Shown here: positions 40,989 through 49,286 of the stretch, one piece after another | How the letters are laid out: every line of letters starts with the position of its first letter | Numbering within the stretch: the first letter of the stretch is position 1 | Assembly (NCBI RefSeq): GCF_004522215.1 | Contig: NZ_SDLR01000006.1 | Span: 132,196-196,195, forward strand | Direction: 5' to 3' | Source of the DNA: Ammoniphilus sp. YIM 78166 | Lineage (GTDB): Bacteria > Bacillota > Bacilli > Aneurinibacillales > RAOX-1 | Length of the DNA: 64,000 nucleotides | The notes under the pieces: generated by a model | Databases searched by the model: none | What the model saw: only the letters and a program-made list of their open reading frames with translations | Told to the model about the DNA's origin: nothing | Made by a program: the position numbers and the translations under genes

Positions 40989-43900
40989 TCAAAAATTTCC
41001 AAGTAAATTCTCTAGATCCTTCACAAGCTGCTCATATACCTCCTTATATAGTAAATCTTCCGTTCCTAAGTAGCTCCCAATAAGTGTACCCCCACCAGTA
41101 GTTATTAGGTCAAAATCACGTCCAAGTTCTCTCAATTGTCTTCTAATTCTTTGGAACTCTTCTGTATGAGCTTCATAAGACTCTTGGAGCTCTTTATTAT
41201 TAAACTGGACATATGTGGTATTATCCTCACCAACAGGTACTGGCTCCCAAGTAAGATTCACATATCCTCCGGCATTACCATCCTCATTATCTCTTTTTAG
41301 ATAAACAGTTGCATGAAATCTAACAGGACCTACCTGGTAAAAATATAATTGATGCTTTAGATTAGGAAAACAAGATTCCACAAGCTGTCGGTATGACTGC
41401 TGAAAATAGTCATAAAACTTTCCCACTCTAATACATAGTTGTTCATCACTCCAAATACTCCAAACATAGCACTCGTTATCAGGAATGTCTTCCCAACTTA
41501 TGTTAGGTGGTGGAAGCAAACAATCTTGGATATTAACTCTTTGTTCTTTCATACGAAAAAGATAAAACAGCATAAGTGGAACATTTATTTCTTTGATAAC
41601 ACCACTTGGGTATTGAAATCCTCGAATATTTGAGTACTTCTGCAAAACAGTAATAATTTCTTCAATTTTGTGGGTATATAAAGATAATCCGACCATATCT
41701 TTCGGGATGGGAAGCAATTTCATTGAAGATAAGTTATTTAGTACATTTTCCACATATTCACAACCGAGAGCATGATCTTCCCCCCAAAAGATCATGCGTC
41801 CTTTAATAATTTTGTTAAGCTGCCTTTTGACTGCAGCTAATGCCACTTCACGAGCAGAATCAATCCCTAACGCAGACTGTCTAAGATCGTAAAACATATA
41901 TTCATCATTAAATGCTAATGAAATGGGAACAATTTCGGTCACCCCATCTTTAGACGGAAAACCAATCCTAGGGCTTCCTCTAAAAGTACTCACCTGAATA
42001 ATTGGTTGTTCCGAATCAGAGGGAAGAAGAAAAAAATGATAGTATACTGCCGGTATAGTTGGATCCATGCTTCCTTCAATTGCCAGATTATAAGCTGAAT
42101 CTTCACTATTTTCAGTTACTTTCCAAGGATTAAATGCGTCCATCAATAGACTGAAATGGCTTTTGATAATTCTATAATAACTAGTTTTGACCTGTTCTAA
42201 ATATTTCATCACATAATCACGTGGCCAGTAACATTCAATCTGTTCATCTCTTTTAAATCTTCCTTGTAGACAGAGTCTAAACAAGTACAAATTATTTTCC
42301 TCAAGATAATCCAAAAGGAGAGATTGGCGATCCTCTTCACGAAGTATACCTGCCAAAAATACAAAGGATTCCTTATAAGACCTATTATTATGGTGATTTT
42401 GAATAAACTCCATTATTTCTTCTTCAGGCTGGTTAGCATAATATAATGCCACATAGTATTCATGAAAAGATGGGTGGTAAAACTCCGGCCCATAACGATC
42501 AAGACGTAAAATACCGGAATTCAGTAAATACTCATTTACATCCTCAAGTCGATCGAGTGAAAAATAGGTGCAGATTATTTCGTTAAAAATATGATGGTCT
42601 CCCCCTTTTCTAAAGGTTCTTACTGCATATCCACTAAGGATTTTTTCCTTAGTAGCCTGACCCAGAAGATTGTCAGATAGAGCCTTAGACTTATTCCATT
42701 CAGACAGAAGAAATCTAGTATAAATTGAATAAAGTTCGGCTCGGTTATTCGGCAATTCGCCATTTGGAGAGTGCTTCATCACCTGTACCGTCATATAAAG
42801 AAATAAGGGATTTTGGACTAAATTGGCTATGGAAGACCCCACCCGATATAAAAATCGGTTTTCTCCTAATACATCCTTTGCATAATTCTCAACCTGGTCA
42901 TTCGTTAAGGGATCAAGAGTACATGTACTGAAACGTTCCCGTAATTCTTCGTGGTATCTATGAATTCTGCATGTCACTATTATATGTATTCCTGGAATTT
43001 GTGCATATTTCAATAACTCTTGGTAAAGAGTATCAGCAGAATCCATAACCTCATCCAATCCGTCAACTAAAAGAATATAGGATCCTTTTCTAAAATCTTC
43101 TGCCACTGCCGAAATCGTTATAGTGGGTAAAAGAGGATACAATTCATTATAGATTCCCTCAATAATACTTTTAAAAGATCGATTCCAGTACTTTGCACTA
43201 AGAAAAACAGGAATAGGAGAAGAAGATTTGACCACATGAGAATTTAATAACTCCCTAGCAATCATCTGTAGCAAATAAGTCTTTCCACCTCCTGGTTCTG
43301 CAAGTACAACCACTGGATTTTGGGCTTGAAGAAGCCTAGTATAAGGCTCTGACCAGAAGGATTCTCCATCTATCTTTCCGCTTAATTTAATTGGAAAGGC
43401 GAAAGAGGTCCTATTCTGATTATTACTCAGAGTTCGAGCCAATGCGTCCTGGAGTTGGGCCCCCAACCCGATAATTGAAACATTGATATAGTCTTCATAA
43501 ATCCATTCGTGATCCAAAATTCTTTGATGCTTTTCACAGTATTTCTCTACAACCTCTCGATTTAGCCATTGATTCATAACGTGCCAATACTTCGGCAATT
43601 CCTCTACTCTACATTGCAGTATTAAAGTATCGTTAAAATTGCTTTCAACAAGATATGCAGCAAATTCATTTCCATTTGTAATTACGTAGAATGGGGCTCT
43701 TGCCCACATGGAATAGAATTCCGCCTGACCTTGTGCTTCCATTGACTCTGTCGGTTTCTTCAATTCAACAATTAAAAGGGAATGATCTTTGACCCAATGC
43801 CGTTCTTCTCTCGAGCGATGTTTATTATATTCACTACTGTTAAAATATAAAAGATCAGCAAATTTCGTGTTCAGTTGTTTACGACCATCATAACCATAGA

Positions 43901-44036
43901 TAGGGAATTCTTCAGCCCTATTGTAATCCGAATACCCTAAAGCTTGAAAAATAGGAATAGCCACTTTGGTTCTGACTTCTGTTTCTGAAACAATATGATG
44001 TTTTTGAATTTCTTTGATAAGCACCTCTATATCCAT
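40989..44036 (-). CDS. HsdR-N-like nuclease fused to NACHT NTPase, 1015 aa
   Basis: Residues 1-170 resemble the type I restriction R-subunit N-terminal nuclease: TKFADLLYF (Asp61), LLIVELKKPTES (Glu91, Lys93) and QAEFYSMWARAPFYVITNG. Residues about 240-560 are a NACHT STAND NTPase: Walker A VVVLAEPGGGKTYLLQMIA (246-253), Walker B SYILLVDGLDEVMD (321-329), TCRIHRYHEE (sensor), and a helical lid ending YHPSFHEYYVALYYA. The 450-residue C-terminus shows no repeats I can name and is probably the sensor. This is the architecture of bacterial NLR-like anti-phage proteins (bNACHT/Avs-like), with a DNA-cutting effector at the N-terminus. Confidence 0.8.
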   Translation of the reverse strand: MDIEVLIKEIQKHHIVSETEVRTKVAIPIFQALGYSDYNRAEEFPIYGYDGRKQLNTKFADLLYFNSSEYNKHRSREERHWVKDHSLLIVELKKPTESMEAQGQAEFYSMWARAPFYVITNGNEFAAYLVESNFNDTLILQCRVEELPKYWHVMNQWLNREVVEKYCEKHQRILDHEWIYEDYINVSIIGLGAQLQDALARTLSNNQNRTSFAFPIKLSGKIDGESFWSEPYTRLLQAQNPVVVLAEPGGGKTYLLQMIARELLNSHVVKSSSPIPVFLSAKYWNRSFKSIIEGIYNELYPLLPTITISAVAEDFRKGSYILLVDGLDEVMDSADTLYQELLKYAQIPGIHIIVTCRIHRYHEELRERFSTCTLDPLTNDQVENYAKDVLGENRFLYRVGSSIANLVQNPLFLYMTVQVMKHSPNGELPNNRAELYSIYTRFLLSEWNKSKALSDNLLGQATKEKILSGYAVRTFRKGGDHHIFNEIICTYFSLDRLEDVNEYLLNSGILRLDRYGPEFYHPSFHEYYVALYYANQPEEEIMEFIQNHHNNRSYKESFVFLAGILREEDRQSLLLDYLEENNLYLFRLCLQGRFKRDEQIECYWPRDYVMKYLEQVKTSYYRIIKSHFSLLMDAFNPWKVTENSEDSAYNLAIEGSMDPTIPAVYYHFFLLPSDSEQPIIQVSTFRGSPRIGFPSKDGVTEIVPISLAFNDEYMFYDLRQSALGIDSAREVALAAVKRQLNKIIKGRMIFWGEDHALGCEYVENVLNNLSSMKLLPIPKDMVGLSLYTHKIEEIITVLQKYSNIRGFQYPSGVIKEINVPLMLFYLFRMKEQRVNIQDCLLPPPNISWEDIPDNECYVWSIWSDEQLCIRVGKFYDYFQQSYRQLVESCFPNLKHQLYFYQVGPVRFHATVYLKRDNEDGNAGGYVNLTWEPVPVGEDNTTYVQFNNKELQESYEAHTEEFQRIRRQLRELGRDFDLITTGGGTLIGSYLGTEDLLYKEVYEQLVKDLENLLGNF

Positions 44037-44326
44037 GGTAAAGCCTCCTACTGAATATTAGAATCGCACTATACGTAACCCTAAAACACTGTTCGTAAAA
44101 TCTTTATCAAATACCCCTAACAAAGACTAATGCCCTTATTCCATAATACAAAATTAGAAGGGTATATGTTCTCTTTCTACTAAGCGGTCTCTTCAAGTTA
44201 TGTGGGCGCTACTAAGAAACGATCACATTCCATGAATTCAGTATCACTAAGATATTGTCACAATAGGATGTCGTCACAGAAAAGTCCAATCCCAACTTCA
44301 CCACAAACACTCACTAGGCATACAAC

Positions 44327-44977
44327 TCACCTAACCTTCTTCAACCTTTCCTTCCTCCAACTTGCTATCATGTCTTGTGTATGTGCACCATTTATCAACC
44401 GGATATTTAGAGCTTTCGCTGCTTCTTGAGCAGACTTCGTGAAATGACTAGTCGTTACGATCCATGCATCATAACACTTATGTACCTGCTTACCTGCCTT
44501 TAAGCGCAAAACAATGTCGTTACCAACATCCTGTTTCCACCTTTTGCATTGAACGGCAATGGTATAACCTTTTTTATCTCTCAATATTAAATCTACCTCA
44601 TGATCACCAGAACCACCTATTCGCTTTACTTCATATCCTTTATCTATGTAATACATCTCCATTAATCTCTCAAAGTCTGTTCCAGATAAATCATCAACTT
44701 TTGCAATTAACAACTCTTGATCTGTTAACGCTTTTTTCAACAATTTCCCTGAGGCCTTTTTTTGCTCTTTTTTTTTCTTTGATTTAGTTCTTCTATTTCT
44801 AGTCCAAACTGCCCCAATCAATTCGGCGGCAACCATACATAATAACAAGAGTGTTAACAGGACGAAAAAATTATTACTTTCTAATATGTAAAAGTAAAAG
44901 GATAAGGATGCAATTACTAATAAGCCCCTAGATAAATTAACAACATTTCTTCCTTCACTCCGGTACGTTCTCGCCAT
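44327..44977 (-). CDS. Membrane-anchored Mrr-like restriction endonuclease
   Basis: 216 residues. Two N-terminal membrane segments (GLLVIASLSFYFYILE, FFVLLTLLLLCMVAAELIGA) and a basic linker (KSKKKKEQKK) precede an Mrr_cat domain: FERLMEMYYIDKGYEVKRIG, GDHEVDLILRDKKGYTIAVQ then CKRWK (Asp...Gln-x-Lys active site), and DAWIVTTSHFTKSAQEAAKA. It cuts DNA, possibly modified DNA, near the membrane. TTGGAGGTTAGCT precedes the ATG. Confidence 0.85.
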   Translation of the reverse strand: MARTYRSEGRNVVNLSRGLLVIASLSFYFYILESNNFFVLLTLLLLCMVAAELIGAVWTRNRRTKSKKKKEQKKASGKLLKKALTDQELLIAKVDDLSGTDFERLMEMYYIDKGYEVKRIGGSGDHEVDLILRDKKGYTIAVQCKRWKQDVGNDIVLRLKAGKQVHKCYDAWIVTTSHFTKSAQEAAKALNIRLINGAHTQDMIASWRKERLKKVR

Positions 44978-45138
44978 AGCTAACCTCCAACAAAGTGGTG
45001 AAAATATAATGCTAAATTTGTTCTCATTAATGCCCGTATGACTTCCACTTCATTTTTTTTGCATAAATTCAACTTAACACCCTACAATACTGAAAATCAT
45101 TCTCTTTCATAAACCAAAATAAAAAATATCACCGCCCT

Positions 45139-45169
45139 CGACAAAATCCGGGTGGTGACAGGCACTCTC
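45139..45169 (-). repeat. Dispersed repeat, copy 5
   Basis: CGACAAAATCCGGGTGGTGA, then CAGGCACTC, directly after the lipoprotein stop codon. Confidence 0.85.
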
Positions 45170-45841
45170 TCAAAAACCGAGGGCTTGCTTGACTTGGGAC
45201 ATGGCTTGGCTTTTGGATTTGTTTAGTTCTGCGTAATATGAACTCCTTAGACTATCTACGGTATCAACGGGATAATGATGTGTCTTGAGTTCGTTTTTCA
45301 TTGCCTGTAGGACTTGGTTGACCTTAGCCTGTGATTCTTCTTCAAGGGTGGTTCCCCGCTGGGCATATTTGTTATAGATAGCGGTTTTGGATTGGGCGTT
45401 GGCTTTAATATCGGCAAGTGCACCTTGATACAGTACTTGTAATTGACTCTTGTAATATCCTTGTAAGGCTACAAGTTCTTTCGTGTATTTGGCTTTAATT
45501 TGCTCTTCCGTTGGCTGATTAGATGCTGCTTGGATTGCACCACTAGTTTGTAGAGCTACCTTGTTAATAGATGTTGCAGGGGGTTGAGCTTCTGTAGAGC
45601 CCCCCATAGCAGGTACCTGATTGGAAGACTCCACTTTTCTTGATGTCTCAGTCTCTTTTGGTTTCAACTCCACTACTTCCTTTACTGCTCCTCTTGTTTC
45701 TGGTGGATTATGCTTTTCCGTTGCACCCATACCTTCGGCCTTCTGCAAGGAAAGGGATGGTTTATCCCCATCCGACGAACAGCCAGTGATCACTAACATC
45801 ATAGACAATAAAAGAATTCCTATTCCATTTCCTTTTTTCAT
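45170..45841 (-). CDS. Lipoprotein of the MacB-type exporter operon
   Basis: 223 residues. Signal MKKGNGIGILLLSMMLVITG with Cys21 as lipid site, then a low-complexity linker (to about 105) and a charged helical domain rich in Lys, Gln and Ala (AKYTKELVALQGYYKSQLQV, YAQRGTTLEEESQAKVNQVL). It lies 14 bp after the permease gene with AAGGAAGGAGAGCCT upstream. The family is not recognised. The context suggests an extracytoplasmic partner of the ABC exporter. Confidence 0.8.
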   Translation of the reverse strand: MKKGNGIGILLLSMMLVITGCSSDGDKPSLSLQKAEGMGATEKHNPPETRGAVKEVVELKPKETETSRKVESSNQVPAMGGSTEAQPPATSINKVALQTSGAIQAASNQPTEEQIKAKYTKELVALQGYYKSQLQVLYQGALADIKANAQSKTAIYNKYAQRGTTLEEESQAKVNQVLQAMKNELKTHHYPVDTVDSLRSSYYAELNKSKSQAMSQVKQALGF

Positions 45842-45855
45842 AGGCTCTCCTTCCT

Positions 45856-47076
45856 TTACTCATACCGCAAAGCATCAATCGGCTTAATCCGCATGGCTTT
45901 CACCGCTGGGATAACCCCAAACACTAACCCTAAAGCAACAGAAAAAACTAAGCTAATGCCCACCATCTCGTAAGGTAACTCAGTCGAAATCACAGGAAAA
46001 TAAGCATGAAGCATCTGCAAAAGCCCATAGGTTGAGGCCAATCCGATCAGACAACCGAAAAAGCTGATATAGGCTGCTTCCGCTAAAAATTGAAGAAGAA
46101 TATGCCACCACCGGGCGCCTACGGCTTTCCGAATCCCAATTTCACGCGTTCTTTCCTTTACCGTCAGCAGCATCACATTCATGATCCCAATGCCTCCAAC
46201 CAAAAAGGAGATACCGGTAATCCCTATTGTAATTGCTGTGACTAGTTTCATAATGGTATCGATCAGATGTAAGGCCTCATCTGGCTTCAATAAATTAAAA
46301 TCCTTTGTTCCGTGATTTTTCACGATAACCCCGTCTATTTGCTTTTCAACCTCCTCTATTCTCTCGGTCGTAGTCGATTTAAAGAAGATCATCGAGGCGT
46401 TTTGCAAATTTGCCGTATCGCTCACAACCTTATAAGGAGCATAAGCGCGCTCATTAAAATTAAACCCGATTAGCTGTTTTTCCTTTAATACACCGATCAC
46501 GGTGAAGTCTAATCCTTTGATGTTTATCGTTTGGCCTACAGCCGGGTTCTCGCCAAACAGGGCACGCTTCGCTGTTTGGCCCAAAACCACAACCAAGGCT
46601 TCCTCTTCTTCATCTTGTGCGGTAAAAAATCTTCCTTCCTCCAGCTCCAGCGTAAAGATCTCGGCATAATCAGTCGTTGTTCCTGTATAAATCACCTCAC
46701 CATGAGCACCCGACATCCTCGCCGCGGTGATGGTTTCAATTTGTGGAGCGACGGCTTCCACATCCGGAACTTGCTCTTTCACATCTTGGGCATCTTGATA
46801 CGTTAAGGTGCTAGAAATAGAGGTAAAGGAGAGAAAACTAGACAGATCTGCCTCCATTGCCCGATTGTTTAGCAGCTTCCCTGGTACAGCAACAATCTGC
46901 TGAACGCCTACTCCCTGAATTTGTCCAACTAAGCTTGTTTTGAAATTGTATAATACCGTCACCAAAAAGATGACCAACAAAGAACTAATCGCAATCCCTA
47001 ACATAGCCAAAAATGTACGAACCCGATAATTCCATAGTCCACTCCACGCCATCCCTAACGAATGAAAGAAGCTCAT
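45856..47076 (-). CDS. MacB-type ABC transporter permease (FtsX fold)
   Basis: 406 residues. The first membrane segment is in YRVRTFLAMLGIAISSLLVI. A large MacB periplasmic-core-like domain (about 45-270) follows, then three C-terminal membrane helices with ISFLVGGIGIMNVMLLTVKE and RTREIGIRKAVGA. It exports a peptide or toxic compound or transmits mechanical force. It overlaps the ATPase gene by ATGA. Confidence 0.9.
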   Translation of the reverse strand: MSFFHSLGMAWSGLWNYRVRTFLAMLGIAISSLLVIFLVTVLYNFKTSLVGQIQGVGVQQIVAVPGKLLNNRAMEADLSSFLSFTSISSTLTYQDAQDVKEQVPDVEAVAPQIETITAARMSGAHGEVIYTGTTTDYAEIFTLELEEGRFFTAQDEEEEALVVVLGQTAKRALFGENPAVGQTINIKGLDFTVIGVLKEKQLIGFNFNERAYAPYKVVSDTANLQNASMIFFKSTTTERIEEVEKQIDGVIVKNHGTKDFNLLKPDEALHLIDTIMKLVTAITIGITGISFLVGGIGIMNVMLLTVKERTREIGIRKAVGARWWHILLQFLAEAAYISFFGCLIGLASTYGLLQMLHAYFPVISTELPYEMVGISLVFSVALGLVFGVIPAVKAMRIKPIDALRYE

Positions 47077-47768
47077 CGAACCGAACCTACTTTCTGCTTC
47101 AAATTCGGCTCAAGCCACTGTCCATTCCTCATCGTCATCACTCTTTGAGCAACCTGGGCTACCTCCAAATCATGCGTAACCAGAACGACCGTTTTTCCTC
47201 TTTGATGGAGCGACTTGAAAATCTGCAACACATCTTCCTTAGATTTTTGATCCAGGTTTCCCGTCGGTTCGTCAGCTAAAATCAGATCGGGATCCGTGAC
47301 AATCGCACGAGCGATGGCGACCTTCTGCTTCTGTCCACCGGATAAATTGATAATAGGCTCCTTGGCCTTTTCCAGCATCCCCACTTGCTTCAATGCCTCT
47401 TCCATTCTGTTATTCCGTTCTCTTCTGCTCACATTGGTATAAAGCAGAGGCAAGATCACGTTCTCTTTTACACTCATCCGAGGGATCAGCATAAACGACT
47501 GAAAAACAAATCCTATTCTATCATTGCGAAACATGGCTTGCTTATTGCTGCTAAGATTATTCACCTGAGATCCCTCAAAACTATATTCTCCAGAAGAAGG
47601 TTCATCTAGCAATCCTAGTATATTTAATAACGTCGATTTTCCCGAGCCTGAAGGCCCCATAATGGAAATAAACTCACCTGCAGCAATATGTAAGTCTATC
47701 GATTGAAGAATCGAAACAGGAGTGCCCCCCTGAGTAACTTCTTTCGTGATACCGGATAATCGAATCAT
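47073..47768 (-). CDS. MacB/LolD-type ABC transporter ATP-binding protein
   Basis: 231 residues. Walker A SIMGPSGSGKSTLLNILGLL, Q-loop GFVFQSFMLIPRMSV, signature INLSGGQKQKVAIARAIV, Walker B LILADEPTGNLDQKSKEDVL and switch LVTHDLEVA are all present. It powers the permease encoded next. A TATAAT-type promoter lies 35 bp upstream of its ATG. Confidence 0.92.
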   Translation of the reverse strand: MIRLSGITKEVTQGGTPVSILQSIDLHIAAGEFISIMGPSGSGKSTLLNILGLLDEPSSGEYSFEGSQVNNLSSNKQAMFRNDRIGFVFQSFMLIPRMSVKENVILPLLYTNVSRRERNNRMEEALKQVGMLEKAKEPIINLSGGQKQKVAIARAIVTDPDLILADEPTGNLDQKSKEDVLQIFKSLHQRGKTVVLVTHDLEVAQVAQRVMTMRNGQWLEPNLKQKVGSVR

Positions 47769-47802
47769 GTTGGTCCCTTCTACTACATTTTGTTATTCGT
47801 TT

Positions 47803-47830
47803 ATTATACCAGAATGTACTAGAATGCTAA
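47803..47830 (-). promoter_or_regulatory. Promoter of the MacB-type operon
   Basis: On the minus strand TTAGCA, 16 bp, TATAAT. Confidence 0.55.
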
Positions 47831-47853
47831 GCTCTTATGCATAAAAGGGAATT

Positions 47854-47876
47854 CCGGTGACGAGCACCGGTTTTTT
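47854..47876 (+). terminator. Hairpin with T-run
   Basis: CCGGTG / CACCGG, then TTTTTT on the plus strand. No clear plus-strand gene precedes it, so it may end a short transcript from the divergent region. Confidence 0.5.
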
Positions 47877-48077
47877 CTTAGGCTCTGCTTGTTGGTGCGG
47901 CCGAGTTTAAAATTTAGAATATCGCCAACATTTTCTGCGAGTGGCAAGCTACTAGCCTCACTACTTGCATTACTAGCTAATTTTGTCGTTAAAAACAATG
48001 AACTTGATGACAAGCTTCGTCTAACTTCTCCTTCACATTCTGTTAGAATGATGAAAACTAAGATTGAGGTGATAGCT

Positions 48078-48254
48078 ATGTTAAGGGGTTTTCATGACTT
48101 ACTTGATGAGCATTTTGGTCCTAGAAAGGCATTGCATTCTGTGGAATGTCCTGTTTGCGGAGCTGACGAGGTTTACTATCTAAATGAACAAACTGGAAAG
48201 CAAATTGGTAGAGCATGTGAAGGCTGTTACTTTATTCAAAAGTTTAACTTTTAA
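48078..48254 (+). CDS. Small zinc-ribbon protein, 58 aa
   Basis: GAGGTGATAGCT precedes ATG 48078. Two Cys pairs (VECPVCGADEVYYL and GRACEGCYFIQKF) mark a zinc ribbon. An upstream extension of the same frame to 47889 has no ribosome site and is not conserved-looking. Function unknown. Confidence 0.65.
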   Translation: MLRGFHDLLDEHFGPRKALHSVECPVCGADEVYYLNEQTGKQIGRACEGCYFIQKFNF

Positions 48255-48283
48255 CTTATGCTTTTCTTTTATTGCCGGCAATA

Positions 48284-48304
48284 AAGCACCTTATCCAGGT
48301 GCTT
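48284..48304. terminator. Bidirectional hairpin between convergent genes
   Basis: AAGCACCT / AGGTGCTT, placed between the zinc-ribbon gene (+) and the Dabb gene (-). Confidence 0.6.
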
Positions 48305-48305
48305 A

Positions 48306-48599
48306 TTAAATCTCAATATCCATCACAATACTGTCCACTCTTCCTACTTCTCGAATGAAAGACGCAACGGCTCGATGTTCCAGATGAGGCCCATAGTTCT
48401 CTAAAGAAGCCTTATCTATGAACCTAGCAGTCAACATTACTTGATAGCCCTGATGATGAACAGAAAACGTACGACCCGCTTGAACGTCAATAATCCCAGG
48501 TATTTTCCCTTTTAATAACTTAAACTTGTTACAAACTTCGAGCATCTGTTCATCCGTTGTCGAATCACTAAATTTAACTATTACGACATGATCAATCAT
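48306..48599 (-). CDS. Dabb (stress-responsive A/B barrel) domain protein, 97 aa
   Basis: MIDHVVIVKFSDSTTDEQML, IPGIIDVQAGRTFSVHHQGY and a final FIREVGRVDSIVMDIEI match the ferredoxin-like Dabb family (His after the first strand). ATG 48599 is preferred because AAGAGG lies 6 bp upstream. An ATG at 48605 touches the ribosome site. The role is unknown in most Dabb proteins. Confidence 0.85.
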   Translation of the reverse strand: MIDHVVIVKFSDSTTDEQMLEVCNKFKLLKGKIPGIIDVQAGRTFSVHHQGYQVMLTARFIDKASLENYGPHLEHRAVASFIREVGRVDSIVMDIEI

Positions 48600-48664
48600 T
48601 TTCATCCTCTTTTCATCAAAAGTGTTACCTTAAGCTTCATAACCTTTTATGGTATATTAAGGTA

Positions 48665-49180
48665 ATGAATAACAACATCCAAACGCGCAAAAGAAAACAT
48701 CCTTCCCGTCGACAGTACTTTCGCCAATTACGTTCCACCTCGCAAAAACGACTAATCCAAACCTTGTTGTGGATTATGCTCTTGTTTCTATTAACGTGCG
48801 TAAGCAGCCTAGAGCAATTCCTTACTCACCAAACCCTTTCCTTTACGTTTAATCGCAACCCAAATTTCCTAGAATTCTTCAACATTGACTTTCGTATTAC
48901 CCATCAAAAGTGGATCATTATTAAATTGGGCCATTTCACTGGTTTTGCCATCCTCTATTTCTTATTATGGAAGTGGAATCGGAAACCAGGTATTTCCTTA
49001 ATAGCAGCTACAATATTAGCCATCCTCACGGAAGTCCTACAGCTCTATTTTTCTCGGGATGGGCGGTTACTTGATATCGGAATAGACTTCGCAGGGATCA
49101 TGCTTTCTTTTTTGGTCATAAAAAATTTTCACAACGCAAAATCAAATAGTAGAGAGAAGTCTCCTTCACACAGTAGTTAA
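48665..49180 (+). CDS. VanZ-like family membrane protein, 171 aa
   Basis: A basic N-terminus is followed by a first helix (LLWIMLLFLLTCVSSL), then KLGHFTGFAILYFLLW, ISLIAATILAILTEVLQLYF and RDGRLLDIGIDFAGIMLSFL, the VanZ signature including the acidic E-x-x-Q and DxxxD-x-x-G motifs. VanZ proteins affect glycopeptide susceptibility or surface lipids. AAGGTA precedes the ATG. Confidence 0.85.
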   Translation: MNNNIQTRKRKHPSRRQYFRQLRSTSQKRLIQTLLWIMLLFLLTCVSSLEQFLTHQTLSFTFNRNPNFLEFFNIDFRITHQKWIIIKLGHFTGFAILYFLLWKWNRKPGISLIAATILAILTEVLQLYFSRDGRLLDIGIDFAGIMLSFLVIKNFHNAKSNSREKSPSHSS

Positions 49181-49201
49181 ATAGGTTATTTCTTTATGAA
49201 G

Positions 49202-49226
49202 AGCCCTGATTCCTTGTCAGGGCTTC
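49202..49226 (+). terminator. Terminator after the VanZ-like gene
   Basis: AGCCCTGA / TCAGGGCT followed by TCTTC. Confidence 0.7.
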
Positions 49227-49256
49227 TTCATGATCATTAAAATGCCTTCATCCCAT

Positions 49257-49286
49257 CGACATAATTCGGGTGGTGACAGGCACTCT
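49257..49286 (-). repeat. Dispersed repeat, copy 6
   Basis: CGACATAATTCGGGTGGTGA, then CAGGCACTC, reaching the second glmM stop codon. Confidence 0.85.
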
